Shown: one piece after another, positions 51,827 through 59,695 of the stretch
Position numbering within the stretch: the first letter of the stretch is position 1
Layout: each line of letters opens with the position of its first letter
DNA from: Leeuwenhoekiella palythoae
GTDB lineage: Bacteria; Bacteroidota; Bacteroidia; Flavobacteriales; Flavobacteriaceae
Assembly (NCBI RefSeq): GCF_900130045.1
Contig: NZ_FQXT01000001.1
Location: 805,175-869,174, forward strand
Reading direction: 5' to 3'
Length of the DNA: 64,000 nt
Translations under genes and position numbers: made by a program
Notes under the pieces: generated by a model
The model's database searches: none
Told to the model about the DNA's origin: nothing
Seen by the model: only the letters and a program-made list of their open reading frames with translations

Positions 51827-52705
51827 ATGATAAAATCCCCAAAACCAGCCTTTGAGAAAATAGAACCAGGTTTTGGAAGCTCTTTTTCCTACCGTACTTA
51901 CGATGAAAATCACGAAAACAACAGTCATAATTTCTGGCACTATCACCCTGAACTTGAGCTTGTTTACGTAAAAGGAGGTACCGGCAAGCGCCAAGTAGGC
52001 AGTCACATCTCTTATTATAGAAACGGTGAACTCATACTTATTGGTTCTAATTTACCCCACTGCGGCTTTACAGACTCCTTGAATAACTACGAGCGCGAAA
52101 CAGTGATTCAGATGCGTCCGGACTTCTTAGGTGAGTCTTTTTTTAATATTCCTGAAATGCGCAGCATCAAAGCCCTGTTTGAGCGTGCTAAAATGGGCAT
52201 TGTTTTTCATGGAGAGCTTAAACGAATCATAGGCTCTAAGATCGAAACTTTAAAGTCGCTTTCTAATTATGAACGTCTTTTAGGCCTTCTGGATATCTTA
52301 AAACAATTAGAATCTGCAGAAAAGTATACGGTACTTAATGCTCAGGGCTTTATCCTAGAGACCGAACTTCAAGACAATAACCGCATCAATATTATCTTCA
52401 ATTTTGTCAAAGAAGAGTTTAAACGTCAGATCACACTCGAAGAAATTTCAGAATTGGTGAGTATGACCGTTCCGGCGTTTTGTCGCTACTTTAAAAAAAT
52501 TACAGGAAAGACCTTTACTCAATTTGTAAATGAATATCGACTGGTGCACGCGGCCAAACTACTTCACGAAAAGCCCATAAGTATTACTGATGTTTGTTTT
52601 GAAAGTGGCTTTAACAACTTCAGCCATTTTAACAAACAATTCAAAAAATTTACGGGAAAAACACCTTCAACCTATAGAAACGAGTTGAAATTCATTGTTT
52701 CTTAG
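51827..52705 (+). CDS. AraC-family regulator with cupin domain
   Basis: 292 aa. The N-terminal cupin has NNSHNFWHYHPELELVYVKGGTGKRQVGSHISYYRNGELILIGSNLPHCGF. The C-terminal double HTH has FKRQITLEEISELVSMTVPAFCRYFKKITGKTFTQFVNEYRLVHAAKLL, then ITDVCFESGFNNFSHFNKQFKKFTGKTPSTYR. A small ligand, possibly a sugar, is expected at the cupin. The divergent exported protein is a possible target. Confidence 0.92.
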   Translation: MIKSPKPAFEKIEPGFGSSFSYRTYDENHENNSHNFWHYHPELELVYVKGGTGKRQVGSHISYYRNGELILIGSNLPHCGFTDSLNNYERETVIQMRPDFLGESFFNIPEMRSIKALFERAKMGIVFHGELKRIIGSKIETLKSLSNYERLLGLLDILKQLESAEKYTVLNAQGFILETELQDNNRINIIFNFVKEEFKRQITLEEISELVSMTVPAFCRYFKKITGKTFTQFVNEYRLVHAAKLLHEKPISITDVCFESGFNNFSHFNKQFKKFTGKTPSTYRNELKFIVS

Positions 52706-52987
52706 GGATTTATAAATTTTTAACATTGCCAACTAAATCGAGTAACTACACTAACTCACAGTAATTTAGAGCGGAGTCATTGATTTTTAACTATTTATTT
52801 AAAAATTATTGACACTTAAATACCTAACTTCAACATACTGAATTACAGTTATTTTAAAGATTTAGACTCAGAATAAATTAGAGAACTAGTATAAGCTCTA
52901 GTAAATTTCTATAAAATTTCTTGTAACTTTTACATCAGTCTTTAGACAAATTTTCACCCCTTATTTAATTTAAATCCTACAAGTGCC

Positions 52988-53854
52988 ATGATACAACTTA
53001 ATTGGCAGGACATATTTATCATTGATCGATTTTCTACGTCGAGATGGGATGCTGTAAATAAAGGTGACATTTATTTTCAGATCTTGTTTATTGAAGAAGG
53101 TAGTGGTCGTATTACAATTGATCACAAAGTGACCTCTTACAAGAGTCGTGATATTTTTGTCTTTGCAAAGAATGAAGTCCCAGACATCAAAACTCACGAA
53201 ACTACAACGTTTATTATTTTTAAATTCACCGATCTGCTTTTCTCAAGTAAGGTGAGTTTACCAGACAAACAAAACTGGTTACGTCGTAGTGAATTTATTC
53301 TTAATCATCCTAAACGTAAATTTCAAGAAGCGCTTAAAAATATTGAAGATCGTGACCTTATATGGCGTATTCTATTTTTTATCAGAAAAGAAAACACGGC
53401 CAAGGAGCAATATTATTTGCAAATTATTGCCAATATGGTAAGTACGATACTCAGTATAATCGCTCGAAATGTTACTGAGAAGAATCCGGAGCATATTACC
53501 CCAAAATCTACAAAGAAAAATGAGCGTATTGATGAGATCTATGCGTACATCAGGTATAATATTTATGATACCAATTTACTCAAGATTTCTGCAATTGCTA
53601 AGCACTTTCATATAACGAGTAGTACACTCAGCAATTACTTCAAGAAAGAAACAGGAAACTCATTGCACAATTATATCTTACTGTACAAGTTAGAAATTGC
53701 CAAAGACCGTCTTTTAAATTCTGACTTTACGGTTTCGCAAATAGCGATCCAATTAGGCTTTACAGATGAAAGTCATCTTACCCGTATCTTTAAAAAATAT
53801 TGCGACGCAACGCCGAAACAATATAAAGATAGCCACGTACTGGCTGACGAGTAA
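52988..53854 (+). CDS. AraC-family regulator
   Basis: 288 aa. The N-terminal part is a cupin-like strand set (IYFQILFIEEGSGRITIDHKVTSYKSRDIFVFAKNEVP). The C-terminal HTH has YDTNLLKISAIAKHFHITSSTLSNYFKKETGNSLHNYILLYKLEIAKDRLL and FTVSQIAIQLGFTDESHLTRIFKKYCDATPKQYK. It is not a close copy of the neighbour at 51827. The 280-bp region before it is AT-rich, and I see no clear site there. Confidence 0.9.
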   Translation: MIQLNWQDIFIIDRFSTSRWDAVNKGDIYFQILFIEEGSGRITIDHKVTSYKSRDIFVFAKNEVPDIKTHETTTFIIFKFTDLLFSSKVSLPDKQNWLRRSEFILNHPKRKFQEALKNIEDRDLIWRILFFIRKENTAKEQYYLQIIANMVSTILSIIARNVTEKNPEHITPKSTKKNERIDEIYAYIRYNIYDTNLLKISAIAKHFHITSSTLSNYFKKETGNSLHNYILLYKLEIAKDRLLNSDFTVSQIAIQLGFTDESHLTRIFKKYCDATPKQYKDSHVLADE

Positions 53855-53884
53855 GCGGCTAGAATTTCTTAAGGTCTTAACTTG

Positions 53885-54673
53885 CTATTTAAAAATCTCA
53901 TTCAAGACAGCTGCCAGGCGCACGCCGCCTTTTTGAAGCTGCTCTTGAATAATATGGTAGTTATCTGCTTGATAGCGATAACTAAGCTTCTCTCCTATTT
54001 CTGCAGATGCATAAACCATTTCCGCGAGATCCTGGCCTTCACTAACCCAGTCTAATACATCACCTGAAGTAAGTGCTTTATATTCGGTTTTTGAAACCTC
54101 ACCAAAATTAGTCGCTAATTCACTATAAGACATCCCATAGCTTTCGATCATTTTGGTGTCCCAAAGCGAGTGTAAATTCGTACCGTCATTAAACCAGCGT
54201 ACTTGAAAATCATTTCCGCCTTTATCTTCGGCGTGACCTAAATGTAAAGGTTGGTGCAAGTCTCCAATAAAATGAACGAGCATTTTTAAATAAAAGGCTT
54301 TTTCTTCCTCTGACGTCTCATCAGAAAGTAAAATTTCCTTACAAGTTCTTATTCCTTGTACAAGATCGCCATATTCATTTTTATCAGCTTCAGCATAGGT
54401 TAAGCCAGGTGCTATATTTACGTAATGCCAGCTGCTGTACTTTCTATATTCTTCATAGCTTTTGATTTCATCTCCATAAGTTGAAACAGTAACTAAGGTT
54501 TCTGCACCCAAAAGTTTTTCAATTGCCTTTCTAGTTTTCGGTTTTAAGTATTTAGTCGCTATTGCAGCTACTGCACGGTGGCCTTTACTTCCCCAATCTT
54601 CGTCGCTACCCATTGCTTTTACGTTAAAAGCTAAACTCAATATAATACCAAATGCTAAAAGTCTTCTTTTCAT
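53885..54673 (-). CDS. S1/P1-type zinc nuclease, exported
   Basis: About 262 aa from ATG 54673. The signal peptide is LLAFGIILSLAFNVKAM. The mature part has DEDWGSKGHRAVAAIATKYL, SSWHYVNIAPGLTY, LVHFIGDLHQPLHLGHAEDKGGNDFQVRWFNDGTNLHSLWDTKMIE. The His, Asp and Trp residues form the three-zinc site of the S1/P1 family, which degrades single-stranded DNA and RNA. A phosphate or nucleotide scavenging role outside the inner membrane is likely. Confidence 0.92.
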   Translation of the reverse strand: MKRRLLAFGIILSLAFNVKAMGSDEDWGSKGHRAVAAIATKYLKPKTRKAIEKLLGAETLVTVSTYGDEIKSYEEYRKYSSWHYVNIAPGLTYAEADKNEYGDLVQGIRTCKEILLSDETSEEEKAFYLKMLVHFIGDLHQPLHLGHAEDKGGNDFQVRWFNDGTNLHSLWDTKMIESYGMSYSELATNFGEVSKTEYKALTSGDVLDWVSEGQDLAEMVYASAEIGEKLSYRYQADNYHIIQEQLQKGGVRLAAVLNEIFK

Positions 54674-54836
54674 TGTTGCTAATTTTCGGCAAAAATAAGC
54701 CATCACACTTCTTTACCCGCACGCAACTAAGGTTAATTTGGAATATGAAATTAAATTAAAAAAGCGTCGTTATAGACCTACATTAATCAGAGACTTCCTT
54801 CTGCGGTCAAACTTTTAGCCTTATCTTATCTTAAAA

Positions 54837-54870
54837 TTTGTGTAAGACTTTCATCAACTAAATATCTTTG
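54837..54870 (+). promoter_or_regulatory. promoter of the 54909 unit
   Basis: TTTG (54837-54840), 22 bp, TATCTTTG (54863-54870). Confidence 0.6.
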
Positions 54871-54908
54871 TTTTAGTTTGTGGCATTATTTTTAATAGAT
54901 TATTCTGT

Positions 54909-55400
54909 ATGAAAACATTTAAAGAAATACAGCGATTTGATCAATGGTGGTTACGCTTACTCCTTGTAGTTATTCTAGCAATTGCCGTAAGTCCGCTTGT
55001 TTTAGATTGGGATAATTTAAAATTTTCTAAGTTCGAGATTGCTTCTGTGATTCTCAGCATTTTAGTGATTTTAGGCCTCTTTCTTGGCTTTTGGTATATC
55101 TTCAAATTAGAAACCACAATAGACGAAAAAGGAATTACGTATCGCTTTGTTCCTTTTCATATCAAGTCAAGGTTTAAAGCTTGGAGCGAAATCAAGAGCG
55201 CCAAGATTCGTAAATACAATCCTATCAGAGAATACGGCGGTTGGGGCTACCGTATTTCATTCACTAAGCGAAAAGCCCTAACTACCAAAGGAAGAAAAGG
55301 GCTGCAATTGGTTTTTAACGATGGTAATGAGCTACTACTAGGCACACAATATCCCGAGAAAATTGAAGCCTTATTAATGCACTATTCAAAATTGAAATAA
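54909..55400 (+). CDS. membrane protein with PH-like tail, second example
   Basis: 163 aa. Two helices (WLRLLLVVILAIAVSPLVL and IASVILSILVILGLFLGFWYIF) are followed by TTIDEKGITYRFVPFHIKSRFKAWSEIKSAKIRKYNPIREYGGWGYRISF and LQLVFNDGNELLLGTQYPEKIEALL. The design equals that at 49316. Function unknown. The next gene starts 3 bp later. Confidence 0.75.
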   Translation: MKTFKEIQRFDQWWLRLLLVVILAIAVSPLVLDWDNLKFSKFEIASVILSILVILGLFLGFWYIFKLETTIDEKGITYRFVPFHIKSRFKAWSEIKSAKIRKYNPIREYGGWGYRISFTKRKALTTKGRKGLQLVFNDGNELLLGTQYPEKIEALLMHYSKLK

Positions 55401-55403
55401 GGT

Positions 55404-56321
55404 ATGCGGCTTGTTTTTATTATAGGTCTGTTGTTAGCGGTTAGCACTGCTCACAGCCAAGACCCCACATCTTCTGAAATTCGAATTAATGAGTTTATCT
55501 CCGGGACACTGCTTCAACCTGTAAAGCAAACCGATACGTTGGCCATTATAATTGCCGGTTCAGGACCTACAGATCGCAATGGCAATCAGCAAATGATGCA
55601 AAATAATAGCCTCAAGCAACTAGCGCAGCAGCTTACCAAAAACGGTTTTGCTACGTTTAGATATGACAAACGCCTTTTTGCTTTGATGCGTCAAAATGCA
55701 TTGATAGAAGAACAACTCAACTTTGATAATTTTGTTAGCGATGCTGCTTCCACGGTAAATTATTTTGAGCAAGATTTTAAAACAATTGTATTGATCGGGC
55801 ATTCTCAGGGAGCCTTAATTGCAAAGCTCGCTGCACAACAGACCAAGGTCAGTAAGTTGGTTTCTCTTGCCGGCGCCGGTCAGGCGATAGATCTTGTAAT
55901 TCTTGATCAAATCAAAAAGCAAGCTCCCGGTTTGGCAGAAAATGCGCAACAAGCGTTAACCGATTTAAAAGAGACCGGAAATTCTAAAAACTATAATCCT
56001 GCTTTAGCGTCCATTTTTAGACCCTCAGTGCAACCCTTTATGAAAAGTTGGATCAAATATGATCCTGCCGAAGAGATCAGCGCGCTAGATATCCCTATAC
56101 TTATTGTTACGGGAACTAAAGATCTTCAAGTTCCACTTAAGGAAGGCGAACTTTTAAAAGAGGCGCAACCCAAGGCAGAATATGCAATTATTGAAAGTAT
56201 GAATCACGTTCTCAAAACCATTGAAGGTGATGATATCGAAAATTCAAAATCTTACAACGAAGCATCCCGACCGATCAATACCGAATTGATCAAAGAAATT
56301 ACCAGATTTATCAGAGAGTAA
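55404..56321 (+). CDS. exported alpha/beta hydrolase
   Basis: 305 aa with a signal peptide ending VSTAHSQ. IIAGSGPTDRNGNQQMMQNNSLKQLAQQL forms the oxyanion region, TIVLIGHSQGALIAKLAA has the GHSQG nucleophile elbow, ILIVTGTKDLQVPLKEGEL gives the Asp and IIESMNHVLK the His. The triad is complete, so activity is likely. It looks like the periplasmic esterase-type hydrolases of this phylum; substrate not known. Confidence 0.88.
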   Translation: MRLVFIIGLLLAVSTAHSQDPTSSEIRINEFISGTLLQPVKQTDTLAIIIAGSGPTDRNGNQQMMQNNSLKQLAQQLTKNGFATFRYDKRLFALMRQNALIEEQLNFDNFVSDAASTVNYFEQDFKTIVLIGHSQGALIAKLAAQQTKVSKLVSLAGAGQAIDLVILDQIKKQAPGLAENAQQALTDLKETGNSKNYNPALASIFRPSVQPFMKSWIKYDPAEEISALDIPILIVTGTKDLQVPLKEGELLKEAQPKAEYAIIESMNHVLKTIEGDDIENSKSYNEASRPINTELIKEITRFIRE

Positions 56322-56468
56322 CGTTAGTTCCAAGGTAAAACATAGATGAAGCAATTGTACATTTTTCCGCTGTACAATAGGCTTGTTCATAATTTGACTT
56401 CAGTAAACGCCCCTGCACTAGTATTTAAAGAAGAATTTAGGCATATTTGCAACCTAAAATGACAAAAA

Positions 56469-57224
56469 ATGCAAATTAGATCGGCTATTCTTGGCCTCGT
56501 ATGTTTATTAGTCCTTGCAAGTTGTGGTAAGGATGGCGACTTCACACTTACCGGAAAAATTAATGGTTTAAAAAAAGGAAAGATTTATTTACAGCGTATT
56601 GAAGACACTTCGCTTGTAAATATAGACAGCGTTATTGTAGATGGAAATCCTGAATTTGAATTCATTACTGATTTAAAAGAACCGCAAATTGTTTACCTCA
56701 CCCTTGAAAAGGTAGACGCTTATGAGTACGACGATCGCATCATGATTTTTGCAGAACCAGGTGAAATGACTTTAAACACTTCGCTAAAGAATTTTGAAAG
56801 TCAGGCAGCTATTACCGGTTCGCAAAACCAACAAAAACTGGACGAATATTCAAAAGTCATTCATCGATTTAATGATAAGAATCTTGATTTGATCAAGAGA
56901 AGTTTTGAGGTAAGAAAAGAAGGCATCGAAGACTCGATCATTTATTACGATACGCAACTTCAGAATTTAATGAAGCGCAAGTATTTATATACAGTTAATT
57001 TTGCTATTACCAATAAAGAATACGAGATCGCACCATACCTCGCTGTTTCTGAAATATTTGATGCCAATATTAAATATTTAGATACTATCTATACTTCGCT
57101 AAAACCTAAAGTACGCAAATCTAAATATGGTAAAGCGCTTAAAGACTATATCGAGGAGCGTAAAGAAACTAACGCAAATGAGGCGACTACAACTACGATT
57201 GACTCAACCGTAGTTGAAGAGTAA
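56469..57224 (+). CDS. DUF4369 lipoprotein
   Basis: 251 aa with a lipobox (CLLVLASCGKDG). DFTLTGKINGLKKGKIYLQRIEDTSLVNIDSVIVDGNPEFEFITDLKEPQIVYLTLEK is the DUF4369 beta domain, often found fused to thioredoxin folds. Here no thioredoxin domain follows; the rest is helical (YSKVIHRFNDKNLDLIKRSFEVRKEG). It may therefore be a stand-alone accessory or a shortened relative. Ends with a Thr-rich tail. Confidence 0.85.
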   Translation: MQIRSAILGLVCLLVLASCGKDGDFTLTGKINGLKKGKIYLQRIEDTSLVNIDSVIVDGNPEFEFITDLKEPQIVYLTLEKVDAYEYDDRIMIFAEPGEMTLNTSLKNFESQAAITGSQNQQKLDEYSKVIHRFNDKNLDLIKRSFEVRKEGIEDSIIYYDTQLQNLMKRKYLYTVNFAITNKEYEIAPYLAVSEIFDANIKYLDTIYTSLKPKVRKSKYGKALKDYIEERKETNANEATTTTIDSTVVEE

Positions 57225-57279
57225 AGAGAGGAAAGTTTATTGTTTGATATGCTGACCAAACGTTCAGCGCATAAAAAAA

Positions 57280-57310
57280 GCCCTTAACTTTTGAAGTTAA
57301 GGGCCTTTTC
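57280..57310. terminator. bidirectional terminator
   Basis: GCCCTTAACTT and AAGTTAAGGGC pair perfectly around TTG, with A-runs and T-runs outside. Confidence 0.9.
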
Positions 57311-57329
57311 ATTTTAGGGTGAACCTTAA

Positions 57330-57596
57330 TTACAATGCGTTCACTCGGTCAATTAAAGCCTTACCGCGCTCTTCTAATTCTGCGTTAACCGCTTTTAGAT
57401 GTTTACGTCTGTTTTCAACTTTATTGTTATTTACTTTTGCGATAAGTTCGTCAAAGGTCACAATAGCATCATCTACAATAGCTTCAGCTTCTTTCTGATC
57501 CTCTTTAGGATTAATAGCCTCCCAAATGTATACTGCGTCGATAATATCGCCTAAAACAAAGTTTATATCTTTCTTAAGATCTCTAATACTTGCCAT
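57330..57596 (-). CDS. small helical protein, unknown
   Basis: 88 aa, MASIRDLKKDINFVLGDIIDAVYIWEAINPKED and a second half rich in Lys and Glu that should be helical. No family name comes to mind, though the sequence looks like a conserved flavobacterial protein. It is 40 bp downstream of the manA-like gene and may share its transcript. Confidence 0.7.
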   Translation of the reverse strand: MASIRDLKKDINFVLGDIIDAVYIWEAINPKEDQKEAEAIVDDAIVTFDELIAKVNNNKVENRRKHLKAVNAELEERGKALIDRVNAL

Positions 57597-57637
57597 AATA
57601 AAAATTTTTGCAAAAGTACATCTAATTTTTAAAGCGG

Positions 57638-58603
57638 TTACAAGTAAACTTCGAGAATCTCACAAGATTCTGCGTCTAAGGTAACCTCGTCACTAGCAGC
57701 AGGAATTAACAGCGTTTCTCCGGCGTTTAAACTACCTTCAATCTCACCGTCAGAAAAGTTAAGCGATCCGCTTACAACAATTATAATTGTAAAAGTATCT
57801 GTACGTGCTATAGAATATGGTTTAGTAAGTTTTACCCATTCCGTTTTGAAATAGGTGTGACGTTTAACGACTTGAGGAGTGTTTGTTACGCTTCGATCGT
57901 ATTCTAATTTAAAATCCTGAGTGGTTTCAAAATCTAGTACTTCTCGCGATTCTTTGACGTGAAGATCTCTTAAGTTCCCTTCATCATCCTTTCGGTTATA
58001 ATCATACACACGGTACGTCACGTCTGATGTTTGCTGAATTTCGGCTAACAATACACCACCACCTATGGCATGAATTCTACCGGCATTGATAAAGAACGAA
58101 TCGCCTTCACTCACTATATGTTGATCCATTACTTCTTCAATACTTAGGTCATCTATGCGCTTATCATATTCCTCCTTGGTGATTTTCTGGTTGAAACCTA
58201 CGGTGAGCTTAGCGCCTTTGTCAGCTTGCATGATGTACCACATTTCGGTTTTACCAACACCCGTAGGTGAAGTTTCGTCTGTAGGGTGCACTTGTATCGA
58301 AAGATCAGAAGCAGCATCAATAAATTTGATCAACAACGGAAAATGCGGACCGAATTTATCATAAACCTTAGCTCCTAATAAAGCCGCTGGGTTTTCTAAA
58401 ATCGCTTCGTTAAGTGTTTTGCCTTGTAGAGCGCCATTACTCACTGTACTCTGCCCTTCTTCAAGATCAGCTATTTCCCAGCTCTCCCCCATTTTTGCGG
58501 TGGCGCTGTTTCCTTTATTAAATAGTTTGTTTAGTTTTTGACCTCCCCAGATTTTTTCTTTTAGGACAGGTTGAAAAGTCATTGGATAAACCGTTTTACT
58601 CAT
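57638..58603 (-). CDS. manA: type I mannose-6-phosphate isomerase, catalytic subunit
   Basis: 321 aa. It interconverts fructose-6-phosphate and mannose-6-phosphate with zinc. LKEKIWGGQKLNKLF and GESWEIADLEEGQSTVSNG form the start. PLLIKFIDAASDLSIQVHPTDE holds zinc ligands, followed by TEMWYIMQADKGAKLTVGF. FFINAGRIHAIGGGVLLAEIQQTSDVTYRVYDYNR is the active-site region. It could feed GDP-mannose for the gmd-fcl fucose branch at the left of the window. Confidence 0.92.
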   Translation of the reverse strand: MSKTVYPMTFQPVLKEKIWGGQKLNKLFNKGNSATAKMGESWEIADLEEGQSTVSNGALQGKTLNEAILENPAALLGAKVYDKFGPHFPLLIKFIDAASDLSIQVHPTDETSPTGVGKTEMWYIMQADKGAKLTVGFNQKITKEEYDKRIDDLSIEEVMDQHIVSEGDSFFINAGRIHAIGGGVLLAEIQQTSDVTYRVYDYNRKDDEGNLRDLHVKESREVLDFETTQDFKLEYDRSVTNTPQVVKRHTYFKTEWVKLTKPYSIARTDTFTIIIVVSGSLNFSDGEIEGSLNAGETLLIPAASDEVTLDAESCEILEVYL

Positions 58604-58654
58604 AATGGTATTGAAATGAGCCCTAAGGCTTTTTGATTAGTTTGCTTCTTATAA

Positions 58655-59068
58655 TTATTCTCCAGAATAGGTTACTGAATTGCGTGGGGTTTCATAAAGG
58701 GTTACTTCGATCTTGAAGGTCTCAGAGAGGTGCCTTTTTAATCTATCATAAATCACCACACAGATATTTTCTGCAGTAGGATTTATTGTTGAAAACTCAG
58801 GTACGTCAAGATTTAAATTTTTGTGATCAAACGGCTCTTCAACCTCTGCTTTGATCAAATCTTTGAGCACTTTTAGATCAATCACAAAACCAGTTTCAGG
58901 ATCAATGGGGCCGGTAACGGCTACGATAAGTTCATAGTTATGCCCGTGGTAATTAGGATAGCTACATTTCCCGAAAACTTCAAGATTCTTAGCATCGTCC
59001 CAATCGACTCTGTAAAGCCGATGCGCAGCGTTAAAATGCGCTTTACGCTTCACTGTAACCTGTTTCAT
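58655..59068 (-). CDS. queD: 6-carboxytetrahydropterin synthase-like protein
   Basis: 137 aa tunnelling-fold protein. AHFNAAHRLYRVDWDDAKNLEVFGKCSYPNYHGHNYELIVAVTG holds the catalytic Cys and the zinc His residues. FDHKNLNLDVPEF and NPTAENICVVIYDRLKRHL complete the pattern. QueD makes the queuosine precursor; 6-pyruvoyl-tetrahydropterin synthase activity cannot be excluded. Start and idi stop overlap as TAATG. Confidence 0.9.
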   Translation of the reverse strand: MKQVTVKRKAHFNAAHRLYRVDWDDAKNLEVFGKCSYPNYHGHNYELIVAVTGPIDPETGFVIDLKVLKDLIKAEVEEPFDHKNLNLDVPEFSTINPTAENICVVIYDRLKRHLSETFKIEVTLYETPRNSVTYSGE

Positions 59069-59586
59069 TAGCGTTCTATCTGATTGTAAAATTTGTCAAA
59101 TATGATCTTAAACCATTCGGTATACTGTTCAGGATGTACTTTCATATCCTTTTCAATATCTTCTAGAGACATCCATTTCCATTCTGAAACTTCATCAGGA
59201 TTAATATTGGGCTCATCATTATAATCTCCTAAAAGGATATAATCATATTCATGTTCCGTCAAACCATTATCAAATGGCGCCTTGTAAATAAAAGATATGT
59301 TCTCAGTAAGCGAAGTCGTAAAGCCCATTTCTTCCATCAGACGTCTTTTCCCGGCCTCTACGTTAGTTTCTCCTTCCCGTTGATGACTGCAGCACGTATT
59401 TGTCCATAATCCCGGAGAATGATATTTATGTGCCGCTCTGCGTTGAATCATTAATTGATTCTGATCATTGAAAACAAATACCGAAAATGCACGATGCAGT
59501 AGCGCTTTCTCATGCGCTTCCATCTTAGGCATCAAACCTACTTGACGGTCGTTTTCATCAACCAAAATCACCAATTCTTCTTTCAT
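59068..59586 (-). CDS. idi: isopentenyl-diphosphate delta-isomerase, type 1
   Basis: 172 aa Nudix-fold isomerase that makes dimethylallyl diphosphate. LHRAFSVFVFNDQNQLMIQRRAAHKYHSPGLWTNTCCSHQREGE contains the catalytic Cys in TNTCCSH. RRLMEEMGF is the Nudix-like helix. EHEYDYILLGDYNDEPNINPDEVSEWKWMSLEDIEKD follows. Upstream of queD with overlapping codons, so co-expression is likely. Confidence 0.95.
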   Translation of the reverse strand: MKEELVILVDENDRQVGLMPKMEAHEKALLHRAFSVFVFNDQNQLMIQRRAAHKYHSPGLWTNTCCSHQREGETNVEAGKRRLMEEMGFTTSLTENISFIYKAPFDNGLTEHEYDYILLGDYNDEPNINPDEVSEWKWMSLEDIEKDMKVHPEQYTEWFKIIFDKFYNQIER

Positions 59587-59635
59587 AAACTTGTTTTAGT
59601 GGTAAATGTACAAATACAAACCCCCTGTAACAATA

Positions 59636-59662
59636 GAAAAAGCCTTCTAAATTTAGAAGGCT
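59636..59662 (-). terminator. terminator after the OmpA-family gene
   Basis: AGCCTTCTAAATTTAGAAGGCT is one perfect palindrome (first 20 bases AGCCTTCTAAATTTAGAAGG). An A-run on its left gives T on the minus strand. Confidence 0.8.
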
Positions 59663-59695
59663 TCTCAGGGTTTGTTATGTTAGATGCATTGACAA

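Noticed and set aside
52706..52987. Possible operator before the second AraC gene (two CTAGTA words)
   Set aside because: The words are short and the region is very AT-rich, so chance is likely.
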